Shown here one piece after another: positions 1-10,822 of a DNA stretch of 64,000 nt. Each line of letters opens with the position of its first letter. Within the stretch, counting starts at the first letter, position 1. This DNA comes from Ascaphus truei (taxonomy: Eukaryota > Chordata > Amphibia > Anura > Ascaphidae), in assembly GCA_036426205.1 (NCBI GenBank), contig WSYH01001249.1:68553-132552 (forward strand), read 5' to 3'. Below the pieces are notes generated by a model. That model ran no database searches and had not been told where the DNA came from. It worked only from the letters and a program-made list of their open reading frames with translations. A program made the translations under genes and the position numbers.

Positions 1-852
1 TGCTCCAAGTGCATTGAGTGGCATTTTCAATCCTGCTCATTGTAGCAACTATGAAGTTTATAAGTACTAACAATAAACTGTACTTTAATATATTATACCT
101 TGTTTAACCCCTTCCTTGTTCAAACTGCATCTAGTTCTAACTGCACACTTAATACAACCAGCACTTGAAATCAACCAGTCATGCAGATCAGGACATGCAA
201 GTTCAGGATTTGTGAGCAACCTCTGTTTAAAATGGGACACCCACTAGGTGTGTTAGGTTAGCAATCAGCCAATCACACCTCTGCTGGCTCAGGCAGGAGA
301 AAACAAAAATATTTTTCCTTCTTTTTTTCTCCCACAGGCTTTTAATTACTACAATCTTTGAAAATAAATGAACCCACTGCACACTCCCCAAATTCAGCCA
401 CCCGTGCTAGTATACACCAGTATACACAGCACTTTCCTTTCCTTCTAGTCCTAACTGCACCACTGAAATCAACCAGTCACGCAGATTAGGACACGCCAAT
501 TTCACAGACAGTACGATTAATTTACAGAGGCCATCTGTTGGTAATCATGGAGTAGGATAGATGTGATGCATCCAAATTGGTTAGAATTCCTCCACAATAC
601 ATGTAAATGATACTGGATGACAATAGAAAGTCCATGAATGATATGGCAAATTATCAGGTATGGGCTAAGTGTCTAGTGGGGTCCACTTGACCTCCACAAC
701 TGAAACACCATGTATGCCAAACCTAGTAACCAATATATAATAAACAGATGCACTGGTAACCATATATATGCAGGGGCGCTGCGGCCCTTTACCTTAGTGC
801 TTGCAGGACTTCTAGACATCCAGGGCGTGCAGTCCATCCAGGTAAGTAGACA
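1..852. other. non-coding stretch, no gene seen
   Basis: No convincing coding frame, RNA gene or complete transposon is visible. The only internal structure is a diverged direct repeat listed separately. It ends where a minus-strand Penelope tail fragment begins. Confidence 0.6.
131..500. repeat. diverged direct repeat pair (131-201 and 445-500)
   Basis: Both copies share ctagttctaactgcac (one base different in the second), then a run containing tgaaatcaaccagtca and then gcagat(c/t)agga. They lie about 310 bases apart in the same orientation. This could be a local duplication or the ends of an old element; no coding content supports either. Confidence 0.55.
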
Positions 853-991
853 GCAAGAAGAGAAGTGATGATGTGTAGCACAGCCACGGATTCCAACTCC
901 CAATGAGACCGGAAAAAATGACAAAGGTGAACACTCCAATGTAGCAACAGGTCAGGTTTATTGCAGGGTGGTGCAGCAACAGGACAACACG

Positions 992-995
<4 letters not shown>
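853..995 (-). mobile_element. Penelope-like element tail fragment, inverted
   Basis: The reverse complement of this stretch matches 4854-4996 and 26896-27030 almost base for base, including the AATAAA that lies inside it. The other copy at 4854-4996 sits directly 3' of an intact Penelope ORF, which identifies the family. This copy breaks off just after the cgttcg that follows the ribozyme-like motif in the full copy, exactly where a (GT)n tract begins. Confidence 0.85.
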
Positions 996-1042
<47 letters not shown>

Positions 1043-1300
1043 CAGTGTCTCTGTGTGGCTGCGTGTGTGACAGTGGCTGTGTGTGTGTGTATCAGAGGCT
1101 GTGTGTATGTATCAGTGTGTGTGTCAGTGGCTGCGTGTGTCAGTGGCTAAGTGTCTGTCAGTGGATGTGTGTGTGTGTGTATCAGTAGCTGTGTGTGTGT
1201 GTATCAGTGGCTGTGTGTGTGTGTGTGTCTGTGTGTGTATCAGTGGCTGTGTGTGTGTGTGTGTATCAGTGGCTGTGTGTGTGTCTGTGCAGGCCCTATA
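996..1300. repeat. (GT)n compound microsatellite
   Basis: A long pure GT run is followed by GT blocks separated by recurring cagtggctg or cagaggctg interruptions. All apparent reading frames here (Cys-Val or Thr-His repeats) are products of the dinucleotide repeat. Confidence 0.97.
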
Positions 1301-1318
1301 GACCAGTATAGGCGATAA

Positions 1319-1390
1319 CATTTTTAGTGGGTCACGAAGGAAAAGTTCAAAAATAACCGGGTCACGGAAAAAAAAGTTTGGGAAACCCTG
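1319..1390 (-). mobile_element. hAT-like transposon end fragment
   Basis: On the minus strand the segment begins CAGGGTTTCCCAAACTT, a common hAT terminal sequence style, and is followed by two GTGACCC blocks. No partner terminus or coding region is visible, so it is a fragment or internally deleted copy. Assignment rests only on the terminal sequence. Confidence 0.4.
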
Positions 1391-1405
1391 CTCTAGACCA
1401 CCTGA

Positions 1406-3925
1406 GGCGTCAAAAAACCCAAAAGGACGAGACGGGGGACAAAAACAACCAAATCCAAAAGGAGCACCAACAAAGAGAAAGAAAAACTTTTAAAACAAGA
1501 ATGTGGCGTGATAAACATTTCCAATGTAGTACTCTCTGATGACGAACTATCACTACTCAACAAGGGCTTGGGATACGTTCCTGACACTGGCTTCAATTTA
1601 TTCCAAACTGTTGTAGACCTGAACAAATTCATTAGGAAGTGTACTCTCAAAAAATTCTATCATGATAGAAATAATCAGGAAACTGATAATAATGACGTAA
1701 TTTATGATGCTGATTGTATTTCTTCCAATGGGAATTATGATACTAACATTAATTCTTTTAAGGAACAGTGTCTGGTCCAGGATATGGAAGGGATTCAAGG
1801 ATTTCAAGATCTTGAATTTAACCCTGAGAACTTCTTGGGTAACTATAAAACAGGTTTGAGGAGAAAATCAATATTTTTCCCCACATTTATAAAAGGAAAA
1901 TTTCTATCTACATTTGAGTCCCTAGTAGAAAGAGATCTAAGACTCCTACAAAAAGGATTCTCATTTACTACAAAACACGGCTTCAAACATGAAGATAATT
2001 TATCTGTAAATGAAAGACAGGCACTTAGTGATTTACAAACTAATAAATTGTTGGTAATAAAAAAAGCCGACAAAGGAGGGGCCGTGGTAGTGCAGCATAG
2101 GGATGATTATCTCAGGGAGGTTTTGCGCCAACTTGGGGATCTGACTTCCTATGCTGCACTGCCCTCTGACCCCACTTTCAAATTTCAAAGGGATCTCAAA
2201 AATCTACTAGATGTGGGCTCTATGCTAAGACTATTAGATGAGAATGACATCGATTTCCTATTTAATCCTATGCCCACCACGCCCGTGTTTCACCATCTCC
2301 CAAAGATTCATAAGACGTTGGTGTCCCCTCCAGGGAGACCAATTGTCTCTAGTATTGATTCTTTGGGAGATGGTGTTTCACGCTACGTGGACTTTTTCCT
2401 TCAGCCCCTTGTTCAACAATTGCCTTCATACATTCGTGATAGCAGTGATTTATTAACCACTCTTGACCAAATTGTAGGGAACCATAATATGGTGTGGGTG
2501 ACACTAGATGTCACATCATTATATACCATCATTTCCCATGAACATGGCTTGACAGCAGCACGTCACTTCCTTAATCAATCGGATTTAGCACCAGCACAAG
2601 TCACTTTTCTTTTGGATGCCATTCACTTCCTTCTCACTCACAATTTTTTTCTTTTCGATGGGGTTCATTATCTCCAGAGACGTGGAATGGCTATGGGCAC
2701 GAGCTTTGCCCAATCATACGCCAACCTCTTTATGGGGTGGTGGGAGTCGTTCCACGTCTTTGGAGATAAGAACAAATTTAGGGAGCACATCATATTCTAT
2801 AGACGTTATATTGACGATCTCCTGTTTATTTGGGAAGGAGACATTACCACACTTTTGGAGTTTATTTCTGCACTTAATGATAATGAGTTTAATCTCTCCT
2901 TCACTTTTTCTTATCACTTTCAACACATTTGTTATTTAGATTTATGTTTATATATTGACACAGCACTCTCTATACAGACCACATTATACCGTAAACCGAA
3001 TTCACGGAACACTTTTTTAATACCCAGTAGTTGCCATCCTCAAGCCACGTTCATGGGGATACCGAAAAGCCAATTCATCAGAACCCGCCACAATTGTTCT
3101 AATGACGATGAATTTAAAGTGAAATCATATGAGTTATATGTTCGTTTTCTACAAAGAGGATACAAAAAAACTGATTTAGACAGACTACTTAATGATTTAA
3201 TGTTTAAAATGGACAGAAATAGTCTCCTTAGACAAACAACCATTAAAAGTTCTAGATCCGATTATAGTCCATCTTTCATAACATCGTTTAGTAAACAAGC
3301 ACTATCCATTAAGGCTATTTTCAAAAAACATTGGAATATCTTGTCACTAGATCCTGTGTTAAAACCATACGTGTCGCTAGGTCCAAACATTATATTCAAA
3401 AGGGCAAAAACAATAGCAAACACACTATCACCCAGTTTATTCACAACTGGAGATGAGAAAAAATCTCCATTACCTAAAGGAATGTATGCATGTACTAAAT
3501 GCAAAGCATGCATCTCTATGGATCAAAACAAAACGTTTACATCTACAGTCACGAGAATGACATATAACGTCCCATGTTTCATTAATTGTAATTCCACACA
3601 TATTGTGTATTTACTCAAATGTGGTTGCAGACGCCAATACGTCGGGAGGACAACTAGAAAATTGAAAATTAGAGTCCTAGAACACCTCCGATTGATTCGT
3701 AATAAAGATCAAAACCATCCTGTACCAAAACATTTCTCGAATTGTCCACATGGTAATGTTAATCTACTTTCGGTTCAAGGTATCGAACACATCCCTGTTT
3801 CCCCCAGAGGTGGAGATAGAGTAAAGATGTTGGACAGACGTGAATCCTACTGGATTTTTACTCTGAGAACCAGAGAACCTTTTGGCATGAACATTGATTG
3901 GGATATAAGTCATTCTTTAAAATAG
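1406..3925 (+). CDS. Penelope-like reverse transcriptase with C-terminal GIY-YIG endonuclease
   Basis: The enzyme would copy element RNA primed at a cleaved target. Counting residues from the GTG at 1508 (805 residues), PLE hallmarks appear in order: LVIKKADKGGAVVVQ (about residue 184), HLPKIHK with PGRPIVS (about 262-285), GMAMGTSFAQ, the catalytic YIDD at residues 434-437 (bases 2807-2818), YRKPNSRNTF and IRTRHNCS in the thumb. The C terminus holds a Cys pair (CTKCKAC, about 662), then a GIY-YIG domain with IVYLLKCG and QYVGR (about 697-712), a RVLEHL helix and a distal Glu in RRESYW. There is no stop or frameshift. The frame is also open upstream from 1406 to 1508 and is rich in Lys/Arg, as in the basic N terminus of PLEs, but no ATG is present there, so the true start is missing or lies in a lost 5' part. 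The length is close to the usual PLE size. Confidence 0.92.
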   Translation, partial: GVKKPKRTRRGTKTTKSKRSTNKEKEKLLKQECGVINISNVVLSDDELSLLNKGLGYVPDTGFNLFQTVVDLNKFIRKCTLKKFYHDRNNQETDNNDVIYDADCISSNGNYDTNINSFKEQCLVQDMEGIQGFQDLEFNPENFLGNYKTGLRRKSIFFPTFIKGKFLSTFESLVERDLRLLQKGFSFTTKHGFKHEDNLSVNERQALSDLQTNKLLVIKKADKGGAVVVQHRDDYLREVLRQLGDLTSYAALPSDPTFKFQRDLKNLLDVGSMLRLLDENDIDFLFNPMPTTPVFHHLPKIHKTLVSPPGRPIVSSIDSLGDGVSRYVDFFLQPLVQQLPSYIRDSSDLLTTLDQIVGNHNMVWVTLDVTSLYTIISHEHGLTAARHFLNQSDLAPAQVTFLLDAIHFLLTHNFFLFDGVHYLQRRGMAMGTSFAQSYANLFMGWWESFHVFGDKNKFREHIIFYRRYIDDLLFIWEGDITTLLEFISALNDNEFNLSFTFSYHFQHICYLDLCLYIDTALSIQTTLYRKPNSRNTFLIPSSCHPQATFMGIPKSQFIRTRHNCSNDDEFKVKSYELYVRFLQRGYKKTDLDRLLNDLMFKMDRNSLLRQTTIKSSRSDYSPSFITSFSKQALSIKAIFKKHWNILSLDPVLKPYVSLGPNIIFKRAKTIANTLSPSLFTTGDEKKSPLPKGMYACTKCKACISMDQNKTFTSTVTRMTYNVPCFINCNSTHIVYLLKCGCRRQYVGRTTRKLKIRVLEHLRLIRNKDQNHPVPKHFSNCPHGNVNLLSVQGIEHIPVSPRGGDRVKMLDRRESYWIFTLRTREPFGMNIDWDISHSLK

Positions 3926-4814
3926 TTCAAATTTTTGATTTAAATATAATAAATACGGATTTATTTAATAATCTATTTAATTTTCCATATATTTACATTA
4001 TTTCCTTTTTTATACATATATATTTTTTATACATATACTAATATAGACAAATATGGATTTACTGTATAATCAATCATTAATTATCAGCAACCATCTACCC
4101 CAGCAGTTTTATTATTATTTGCTTTCCCAACCTCTGTTCATGCTCCTCTGACAACAAATATACTTAGATTATAAGTCATTGCATCATTTGTTATGTCATG
4201 TATATTTGTATTCATGATTATACAATTATAATAATCACCACCAGATGAAGGGTCATTTCATAACAGTTACTTGTATATATAATACTCTAACAACGTTTAT
4301 TGCACTGATTAGATAGGATTCAATATGTATAGATTTATAGAATTATACATATGTATATCTATTTTTTTGTACTGTACTGACTTGTGATTATGTTCTTTCT
4401 ACGAATTACAAATTCACTATCATCACCTGCACAGGCATATGTCAGAGTATACCATATATTTTAGTAGGGGCCATAAATAGTACTAAATGCATATCAACAG
4501 TATCTATAAACTTGCCCCCTAGAACATCAAGCCATTTACTGACATTGCCTGTGCCAGTTTGCTGCTATTACAGTATCTTAGTGTGTTTTTAACATGTCTT
4601 TTATTTTACTGTGTGTTCATTTTGTTGTCAATAAAGTTTGTTTTAGAAAAAAGAGACAGTCAGCTAGTATTAGCATACCACCTGACTTGCCGAGCCAATG
4701 GCTGTGCACGCCGCGTCACCGCGACCCGTTGCGACGCGGGATGATGACGTCACACCCGGCAGCGCGAGGCATAGTTCAGGTGAGTATAAATTATGCAGCA
4801 ATACATGTATTTGT
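3926..4814 (+). other. AT-rich PLE 3' region
   Basis: There is no coding potential. It is strongly AT-rich to about 4650, with an AATAAA in the context gtcaataaagtttg near 4629, then turns abruptly GC-rich with GATGACGTCAC near 4741. A similar TGACGTCA block also precedes the ribozyme-like motif in the stand-alone copy near 47670. Confidence 0.7.
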
Positions 4815-4853
4815 CACCTTGATAAAGTGCCTAGTGCACGAAACGCGTAGGTG
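4815..4853 (+). ncRNA. hammerhead-ribozyme-like fold in PLE tail (copy 1)
   Basis: The type I hammerhead topology is complete. Stem I is CACC/GGTG (4815-4818 with 4850-4853). The core segment is TTGATAA (4819-4825) where the family consensus is CUGANGA. Stem II is GTGC/GCAC (4827-4830 with 4836-4839). The GAAA box is at 4840-4843, followed by a minimal stem III AC-GC-GT and an A at the cleavage position (4849). The changes C3 to U and G8 to A keep the core pair as U-A. Hammerheads are known in PLE pseudo-LTRs; whether this variant cleaves is not known. Confidence 0.65.
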
Positions 4854-4886
4854 CGTTCGTGTTGTCCTGTTGCTGCACCACCCTGC

Positions 4887-4892
4887 AATAAA
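4887..4892 (+). promoter_or_regulatory. polyadenylation signal of PLE tail
   Basis: AATAAA lies 34 bases 3' of the ribozyme-like fold and is conserved in both tail fragments (within 853-995 on the minus strand and within 26896-27030). Confidence 0.6.
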
Positions 4893-4996
4893 CCTGACCT
4901 GTTGCTACATTGGAGTGTTCACCTTTGTCATTTTTTCCGGTCTCATTGGGAGTTGGAATCCGTGGCTGTGCTACACATCATCACTTCTCTTCTTGC

Positions 4997-6087
4997 AGAA
5001 CAGAATATATGCTATGTTTTTAAAGTCACTAACAAACATTACAAAGTTAGTTTTTTTTAATTTAAACCTTTGACACCTGATGGAATAATGGCCTTATATT
5101 CAATAACAACACATGGTTAGACCATGCAGTGGACAATTTATTAGTTGAATAATTATTAACATAGTGAAATGTAGCTAACAACCTTCTTATCTTTAATCTT
5201 AACTGTACACAGAATCCCCTGACCAAGGTAAGCTCATGGACGTTGCCGAATTGTCCATGGCATCTTCTGTGCCATGACTAGAGTATCGCGTGGACACAAC
5301 AGCTGGGGAACCCAAAGCTTCCATCCATACCCATGGAACAGGGAGTCGTCACAGCAATGGTGTCAGTCTTAGCGACATTGGCAGAGCTGCTGCCTCCAGC
5401 AAACCTTGCACCTCACACATCACTATCATAGACAAATGATGACATTGGTGAAAGCTATGACACACCATACAAACCAAATGGTCTGTGTGATGCTGCAGAC
5501 AATTGAAGCTCTGTATCCTGGCTCCAGAGCATCCTCCATTATCTTTGTGGCCAGCAGAAGTTCTGTACAATCACCCAGCCAACCTCATACTGTCCTGGCT
5601 AAGCAGCATGGAGGCCAACGCCAAAACTCAAGGTGCAACTAATACTGATAATGTTTTTGGTTATTTTTTTTATATTATTCAGCTTATAAACTTTTTTAAA
5701 AAAAGGTGTTATAGAATTTTTGATTCCTCACATTTCCTATATTTTTTATATTTCAATGTTGTCCACAATCCACATCATTTATATTAAGTTACATCGCACA
5801 TTCTACTTTATTAGTGTTGGGAAAAATTTTAATGCAACACTTATTCATGTGTATCAATTCATCCCATACATTATTATTACTTGAAAACATATAATGACTG
5901 AGTAAACAAATATAGTTCATATGACAGATATTACATGTAGTGTAAATGACACTACAGATAAATTAAGTATTCTCGACTTTAAATCCTTTTATATTTAACA
6001 AAAATAATAAATCATCTGGAGGATGAATTAGGTGTACAAGGCAAGTGACACTCCCAAATATCACTCAATAATACATAACTAACATAA
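4997..6087. other. non-coding stretch with a duplicated segment
   Basis: No supported gene. Bases 5673-5738 (tattattcagcttataaa, a poly-A/T stretch, then gattcctcaca) recur at about 7470-7535, so this stretch and the 7.4-7.8 kb stretch contain copies of one unrecognised repeat. The frames at 5406-5787 do not resemble a protein I know. Confidence 0.5.
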
Positions 6088-6091
6088 CATT

Positions 6092-6768
6092 TGTAACAGG
6101 GTTTACCCCACCCTCTGGGAGATCTCACTATTACACTGTGTTTTAGTGCTGGTTACCAGCTGGCTCACAGGATGCTGAGGTTCCACCGTTGTTAGTGGGG
6201 AAGACAGGACAAGCTTTCAGGGTGATGGTTGATTCTCTCTCACTGGTTCAGCGCCTCCATCTCCAGCAGGCTCCAGTATCACTGGATGCAATCCCTGCAG
6301 GATAACCCTCTCTGATACTCCCCCTGATTAATTGTAGTCTCAGGCCGGAGTATATAATAAACAGGAACGGCTTTATTCTCTCTCCAACAGGATACAGTAT
6401 ATAACTGTACTGGACTCAACCAGGAGGCTTAAGGCTCCAAGGCTCTATCCTCCTCTCTTCCCCTATTCCCTGGTGGAATATGGAGTAGTGGTCCCTCTCC
6501 CCTAAGGGAGGGGAAGGAACGTGGTCAGAGCCCTGACACAACACTCCCTAGAACAAGACTCCTCTAAATTTCGCTGTGCAGCCCGAGGGAGGGTCCAAGG
6601 TCTGAGCCCCTGATTAGGCAGTACACCGGCCTTAGCCTGCCCCCTGTCACTCAAGGGAGCTGCTTACTGCAGGGGAAACCCCAAATTAACCCTAACACTG
6701 CCTGCGTGGTTACCAGGGCTTATGTGTTAGGCAAGGCAGATTAGTAGCCAAAGGGATATATAACTACA
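6092..6768 (-). mobile_element. solo LTR, Gypsy-type, with CATT target duplication
   Basis: The segment begins TGTAACAGGG and ends ATATAACTACA, and is flanked on both sides by CATT (6088-6091 and 6769-6772). Its first bases and its terminal CTACA resemble the LTRs at 53344 and 57483 (TGTAACGGG ... GGCTACA), so it is probably a relative. On the minus strand an AATAAA occurs in gagaataaagcc near 6372, which suggests minus orientation. No internal region is present, so it is a solo LTR formed by recombination. Confidence 0.75.
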
Positions 6769-6834
6769 CATTCTTGATAGAACTACACTCACACAACAAG
6801 CCACTTTATTTATCCTTCTATTCTGTCTCTATTC

Positions 6835-6985
6835 CCCCTTACTTGCTCTCTCTTTCCCCTGCCCTCTTCTCTTTTTCCCCTCTTCTCTCTCTTTCTTCTC
6901 CCACCCTTATCTGTCTTTTCCCCCCTCCCCCTCTTCTCTTTTTCCCTCTTCTCCTCCCTCTCTTCCCTCCCCCCTCTTCTCTGTT
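6835..6985. repeat. CT-rich low-complexity tract
   Basis: Polypyrimidine (ctcttct, cctccc) over about 150 bases. Apparent Ser/Pro-rich or Arg/Glu-rich frames are products of composition. Confidence 0.85.
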
Positions 6986-7280
6986 GTAATTTTTAAATTT
7001 TCCAATATTTAGGCAGCCTACAGGTATCTGTATGGTGTATAGGCATATATAGTTCATTGATTGTAGAGGTGTTGGTGGCGTCTGAGTGATCTTTCCGTAA
7101 ATGGAAATTCAAGGTCTAAGTTATAAAGATTTTATGTCAAATTTGAATGACTTATTTATCTGTGAAAAAGCATGAGCCATGTAACAATATAATGCATTTT
7201 AATATATAATCTCATGCAGAATTAACTACATTTACATGAAGTTGTCTGTCAGCATTCATTTACCTTGTCCTACTTTTGTT

Positions 7281-7820
7281 CCATTGCTGAGACAGAAGAG
7301 CAGTTTTTGGACCAGCAAACAATGTGTCACGAGGAACAGATCCAATAAAGAAACCTGTGACACAAGACATCGAGATAAAACAATTACTGCAAACCCAAAA
7401 CGAATACCACCAAATACAAACAACTGCAAATAAAAGTTTTTTTTTTAATATATAATATATATATATATATATTATTCAGCTTATAAAGTTTTTTTTTAAA
7501 AAAAGGTATTGAAGAATTTTGATTCCTCACATGAGGATTTCTCACGTGAGTTTACTGAAATTAAGCAGCATTTTAGAGCAGGGACAAGATGGAAGATTGG
7601 AGTGGATGATTCACTGATCAGAACTGGGCCTGTCCAAAATAGGCCAAGCATATTCTGCAGAGTTCCACAGACATTGACTGTAGCAACACCAATTGCCGAA
7701 GCACCACCTATTGGCCTAGCACCAACAGTGGCTGCTGCCACAGCAACAGCTGTTCAACCAGCTGGATCACCAATACCCATTAGACTTCTAACAAGATCAA
7801 AAAGAGGTAATCCATGAAAA
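7281..7820 (+). pseudogene. remnant of unrecognised repeat ORFs
   Basis: Bases 7300-7374 recur at 8799-8876 with a few substitutions and give a short Gln/Glu-rich frame ending EEQIQ-stop. A second frame at 7509-7817 (102 residues) has an Ala/Pro/Thr-rich C-terminal half and follows the segment shared with 5673-5738. Repetition shows these are pieces of dispersed elements rather than host exons. I do not recognise the protein; a decayed DNA transposon is one possibility. Confidence 0.35.
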
Positions 7821-9050
7821 TAAAAATAAATACATGTTTGCTGCTACATTTTTTGTTGGTATGATTTGTGATTACATACATTATTAACCAGAACAACAAC
7901 AGATATGGCATATATATTTCAAATTCACATTCAATCTGCAGAACTGCAAACGCCAATATATATGAATGCACCCATTGTAAGCAACAACATATTATTACTT
8001 TGCTTTGGGGTTCATGAATACCTACAGAAAGTTAAAAGGCTTATGCCAGTTGCACTATGAAACCAATGTTTTCAACTGTCAACTATAACATTTGACTTCA
8101 ATGTTGGCACAGACATTCAGGTTTATTTCATGAAGTCAGTGCATGAATTGTAATGATGGCAAAGTATTTTGGATTATATGAAGGACAACAAAAAAAGGGT
8201 ATATCAATGTACATAACACATTATAGTTGTTTACTGTAGCATTTACTCAAAACGGCGCACAGATACATTATGTTAACACATGTCACAAGTAATACTTTCA
8301 CACAGAGTCACAATCAATACAACCACATAGTTGAACTAATTAAATAAGCAAAAAAGACACAAAAAAGATGTCTACTTTCCTTGATTTTATAATTAACTTG
8401 GCCAAGAATGAATCAATGGGCGGAAAGTGGTCCACAAATCAAGTCCCACTCTGAAGTTCACTTATCATCTCCAACACACAAATGTCAAACATCTTTTGTA
8501 ACTCCCTCCTTGCCCCCCCTCTCTCTTCCTCCTCTCTCCCACACCTCACCCCACATTCTCTCACCCTCCCCCTCTATCCACCTCTCACAAAGAATCACAT
8601 TGCGATGTAAGCGGATTGCGTTACAAATAATGTATAATTGTATGCATTGTACAATAAATTATTTAAGACACCAATAATCGTGTTGTTAAGTATTCCTAAA
8701 TATATTTGGAGCCACGTTTGCATCGCGTTATAAGCGTATATGTGTCGTAACGGATCTCGTTATAACAGGGTTGAGCTTTTCTACTATAAATGACCTTACA
8801 GTTTTTGGACCAGCAAACACTGTGTCACGAGCAACGGATCCAATAAAAAAACTTGTGACACAAGACATCGAGATATATATATGATATGATATATCGACCC
8901 CATGCGATATTTCCTGTGTTGCTATTCACAAAGCTCCGATAACAGGGCAATATCATGCTATAATGTCTTTTCATCAAGCTATAACACTATAGCAAAAAAA
9001 GTTGTACGATAAGCCAAAAAATGCCCGCAATCGCATTTTTTGCCAGAAAC
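7821..9050. other. non-coding AT-rich stretch
   Basis: No gene is seen. It contains the second copy of the 7300-7374 repeat at 8799-8876, a CT-rich tract near 8500-8585, and short ATATATA tracts near 8870-8890. Confidence 0.5.
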
Positions 9051-9170
9051 TGCTATTCACTAAACTGTGATAAGCATATCATACTATAAAAAATTGCAAT
9101 ATTTTGGCGCCGGCTAGTGCTAAAGTTATTGCAAGATGCATAAAAGCAGTTTCTTTTATTTTTATTGCAC

Positions 9171-9413
9171 AGGATTGATACCGGAGGCTGGCGGGGACCC
9201 CCAGAGACCCACGGGGACCAGTGGGACCCCAGAGATCCAGGAGTCTCTGTGGGTTCCCACATCTCTGGGGGTCCCCGAGCCCCATTGGATTGCATAGCAA
9301 GTAAAGAAGAGATTGAAGAAAGAAGAAAAGAACTTACCAGAAGTTGAGGAGCATTACATCAAAGATCAAGAGGTTCCTGCTGCAGTTGGAATCAGAGGGT
9401 GAAGACATCAAAG
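9171..9413 (+). other. composite repeat: exon-like segment with splice-site-like edges
   Basis: A pyrimidine-rich tract ending ttattgcacag precedes GATTGATACCGGAGGC, and the segment ends ATCAAAG|GTAACAAA. The same acceptor-like junction precedes copies at 13454, 15604 and 16589. The first part reads as a Gly/Pro/Arg-rich peptide ending at a TAG near 9295. The second part (from about 9300) is a Lys/Glu-rich stretch (KEEIEERRKEL) that matches the arms of the 50-52 kb inverted repeat in type and position. No known protein is recognised. Confidence 0.4.
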
Positions 9414-9574
9414 GTAACAAAATCATTGATTGTATGTTTTTTTTTTTTTTTAGGTTGCCGATTGACTTCAATGTATTTATCTTTGCCCCTTTAAGGATAT
9501 GTATAAATAGATATGCACAGTGACAAGCAATGTATTTTCTTGCAAATGTTTGTTTTTATGTAATTGTTATCTAT

Positions 9575-9800
9575 TGTATTTGTGGTTTTTGTTTTTATGT
9601 AATTGTTTTGTATTTGTGGTTCTTGTTTTTACTTAATTGTTTTGTATTTGTGGTTCTTGTTTTATTTCATTGTTTTGGATTTGTGGCTCTTGTTTTTATT
9701 TAAGTGTTTTGGGTTAGTGGTTCTTGTTTTTATTTAATTGTTTAGGATTAGTGGTTCTTGGTTTAATTTCATTGTTTTGTATTTTTTATTTTTTTTTATG
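9575..9800. repeat. minisatellite, about 36-base TTG-rich unit
   Basis: Five to six imperfect copies of a unit like ttgtatttgtggttcttg followed by tttttattt. It sits immediately downstream of an exon-like segment. Equivalent tracts occupy the same relative place at 14500-14745 and 51720-52810. Confidence 0.75.
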
Positions 9801-9989
9801 TTTTTGTTTTATAATCAATTGGTTTATTGGCATTTCTAAAAAAAATATGTGAAGTGTTTAATTTAGTGGCTGTTTTTTTTTTTAGCTTGCCCATTTATTG
9901 CCATTGTGACCATATTATGGCCATGGTTTATATTGTGCCAATCAATGGGTATCAGTGGTGGAGGTAGTTTTCCTGGGAAGGGTGGTTAG

Positions 9990-10822
9990 TGTAACACTTG
10001 CGCTGCCGGCAAGCAAGACAGGACCCCGGTACTGAGGTGGGGAAGTAGCAAACCACGCACCCACAGCATCGGAAGCGTGCCTGGCAGGCGGATTGTCAAA
10101 CGGTCTGGGTTGGAGAGAGTGGGTTAGTCTATACTTGCCGAGGTCTTCGAGTATAGAGTTCAGAATAGTCAAAGTCCGTTAGTCGTGGTCTGGGGTTGGG
10201 GAGATCAGAATCGTTAAAGCCCGTATAGCCGTCATCTGGGATTGGAGAGTTCAGAATAGTAGATGTCCCTATAGCCTTGGTCTGGGTTGGAGAGATTAGC
10301 AAAGTCGAGGGTAAGCCAGGGTCAAAAGCCAGAGAGATTCCAAAGACAAGCCGGGTCGGTACACAAAGGGTTAACTGCAAGAAAACACAGGACAAGGAGC
10401 AAGGCACAACGGATGTAGGAGCTCAAAACTACAAGGAGTTATGCTCAGCAAGGTATGAGAGGAACTGCAGGGTTTAAGTAGCACACAGGAACCAGTAGCA
10501 AAGGAAGTGGAGGCACAGCCTCCGTGGGGGCAAGGATTGGCTGCAGGTGACAAGTGGGCTAAACAAGTACTTGCCACGCAGCTGGGGAACGGTGCACATC
10601 GTCACGTGTGCGTGTCACGTGTGAGAGAAGCATGGCGCTTCCGGGGGGGCGGAGCTATGCTCCGTGGCACTCTAGAAGAGCTGCGCATGCGTGCACGCTC
10701 TGTAAGAAAAGCGGGGGGGTGCGCACACGCTGGTGCCAGAGCAGAAGTCTGAGGTAAGAAAGGTAAGGAGGGTGAGGTAAGAAAGGTAAGGTAACAAAGG
10801 ATGTTTTCCCTGATTCCTTACA
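9990..10822 (-). mobile_element. 3' LTR of a Ty3/Gypsy chromovirus
   Basis: The segment starts TGTAACACTTG and ends CCTTACA, giving the TGT...ACA ends of an LTR. It abuts the minus-strand pol pseudogene whose polypurine tract, AAAGTGGGGG on the minus strand, lies directly at 10825-10836. It is therefore the 3' LTR in minus orientation. The 5' LTR is missing because the element is truncated near 13258. Confidence 0.75.

Larger units (their letters stand above)
1406..4996 (+). mobile_element. Penelope-like retroelement (PLE), coding copy
   Basis: The element contains a full RT plus GIY-YIG open frame (stop at 3923-3925), an AT-rich 3' region of about 900 bases, a GC-rich TGACGTCA-containing block near 4745, a hammerhead-like fold (4815-4853), and an AATAAA (4887-4892) followed by a tail shared with two other fragments in the window. 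This order (ORF, ribozyme in a pseudo-LTR, polyadenylation signal) matches vertebrate PLEs. The 5' boundary is uncertain: the hAT-like end stops at 1390 and the open frame starts at 1406, so this copy may be 5'-truncated. Confidence 0.85.

Noticed and set aside
961..1321. Cys/Val-rich and Thr/His-rich frames
   Set aside because: Direct translation of a (GT)n/(CA)n microsatellite in several frames.
6774..7057. Ser/Pro-rich and Arg/Gly/Lys-rich frames
   Set aside because: Translation of a polypyrimidine tract on either strand.
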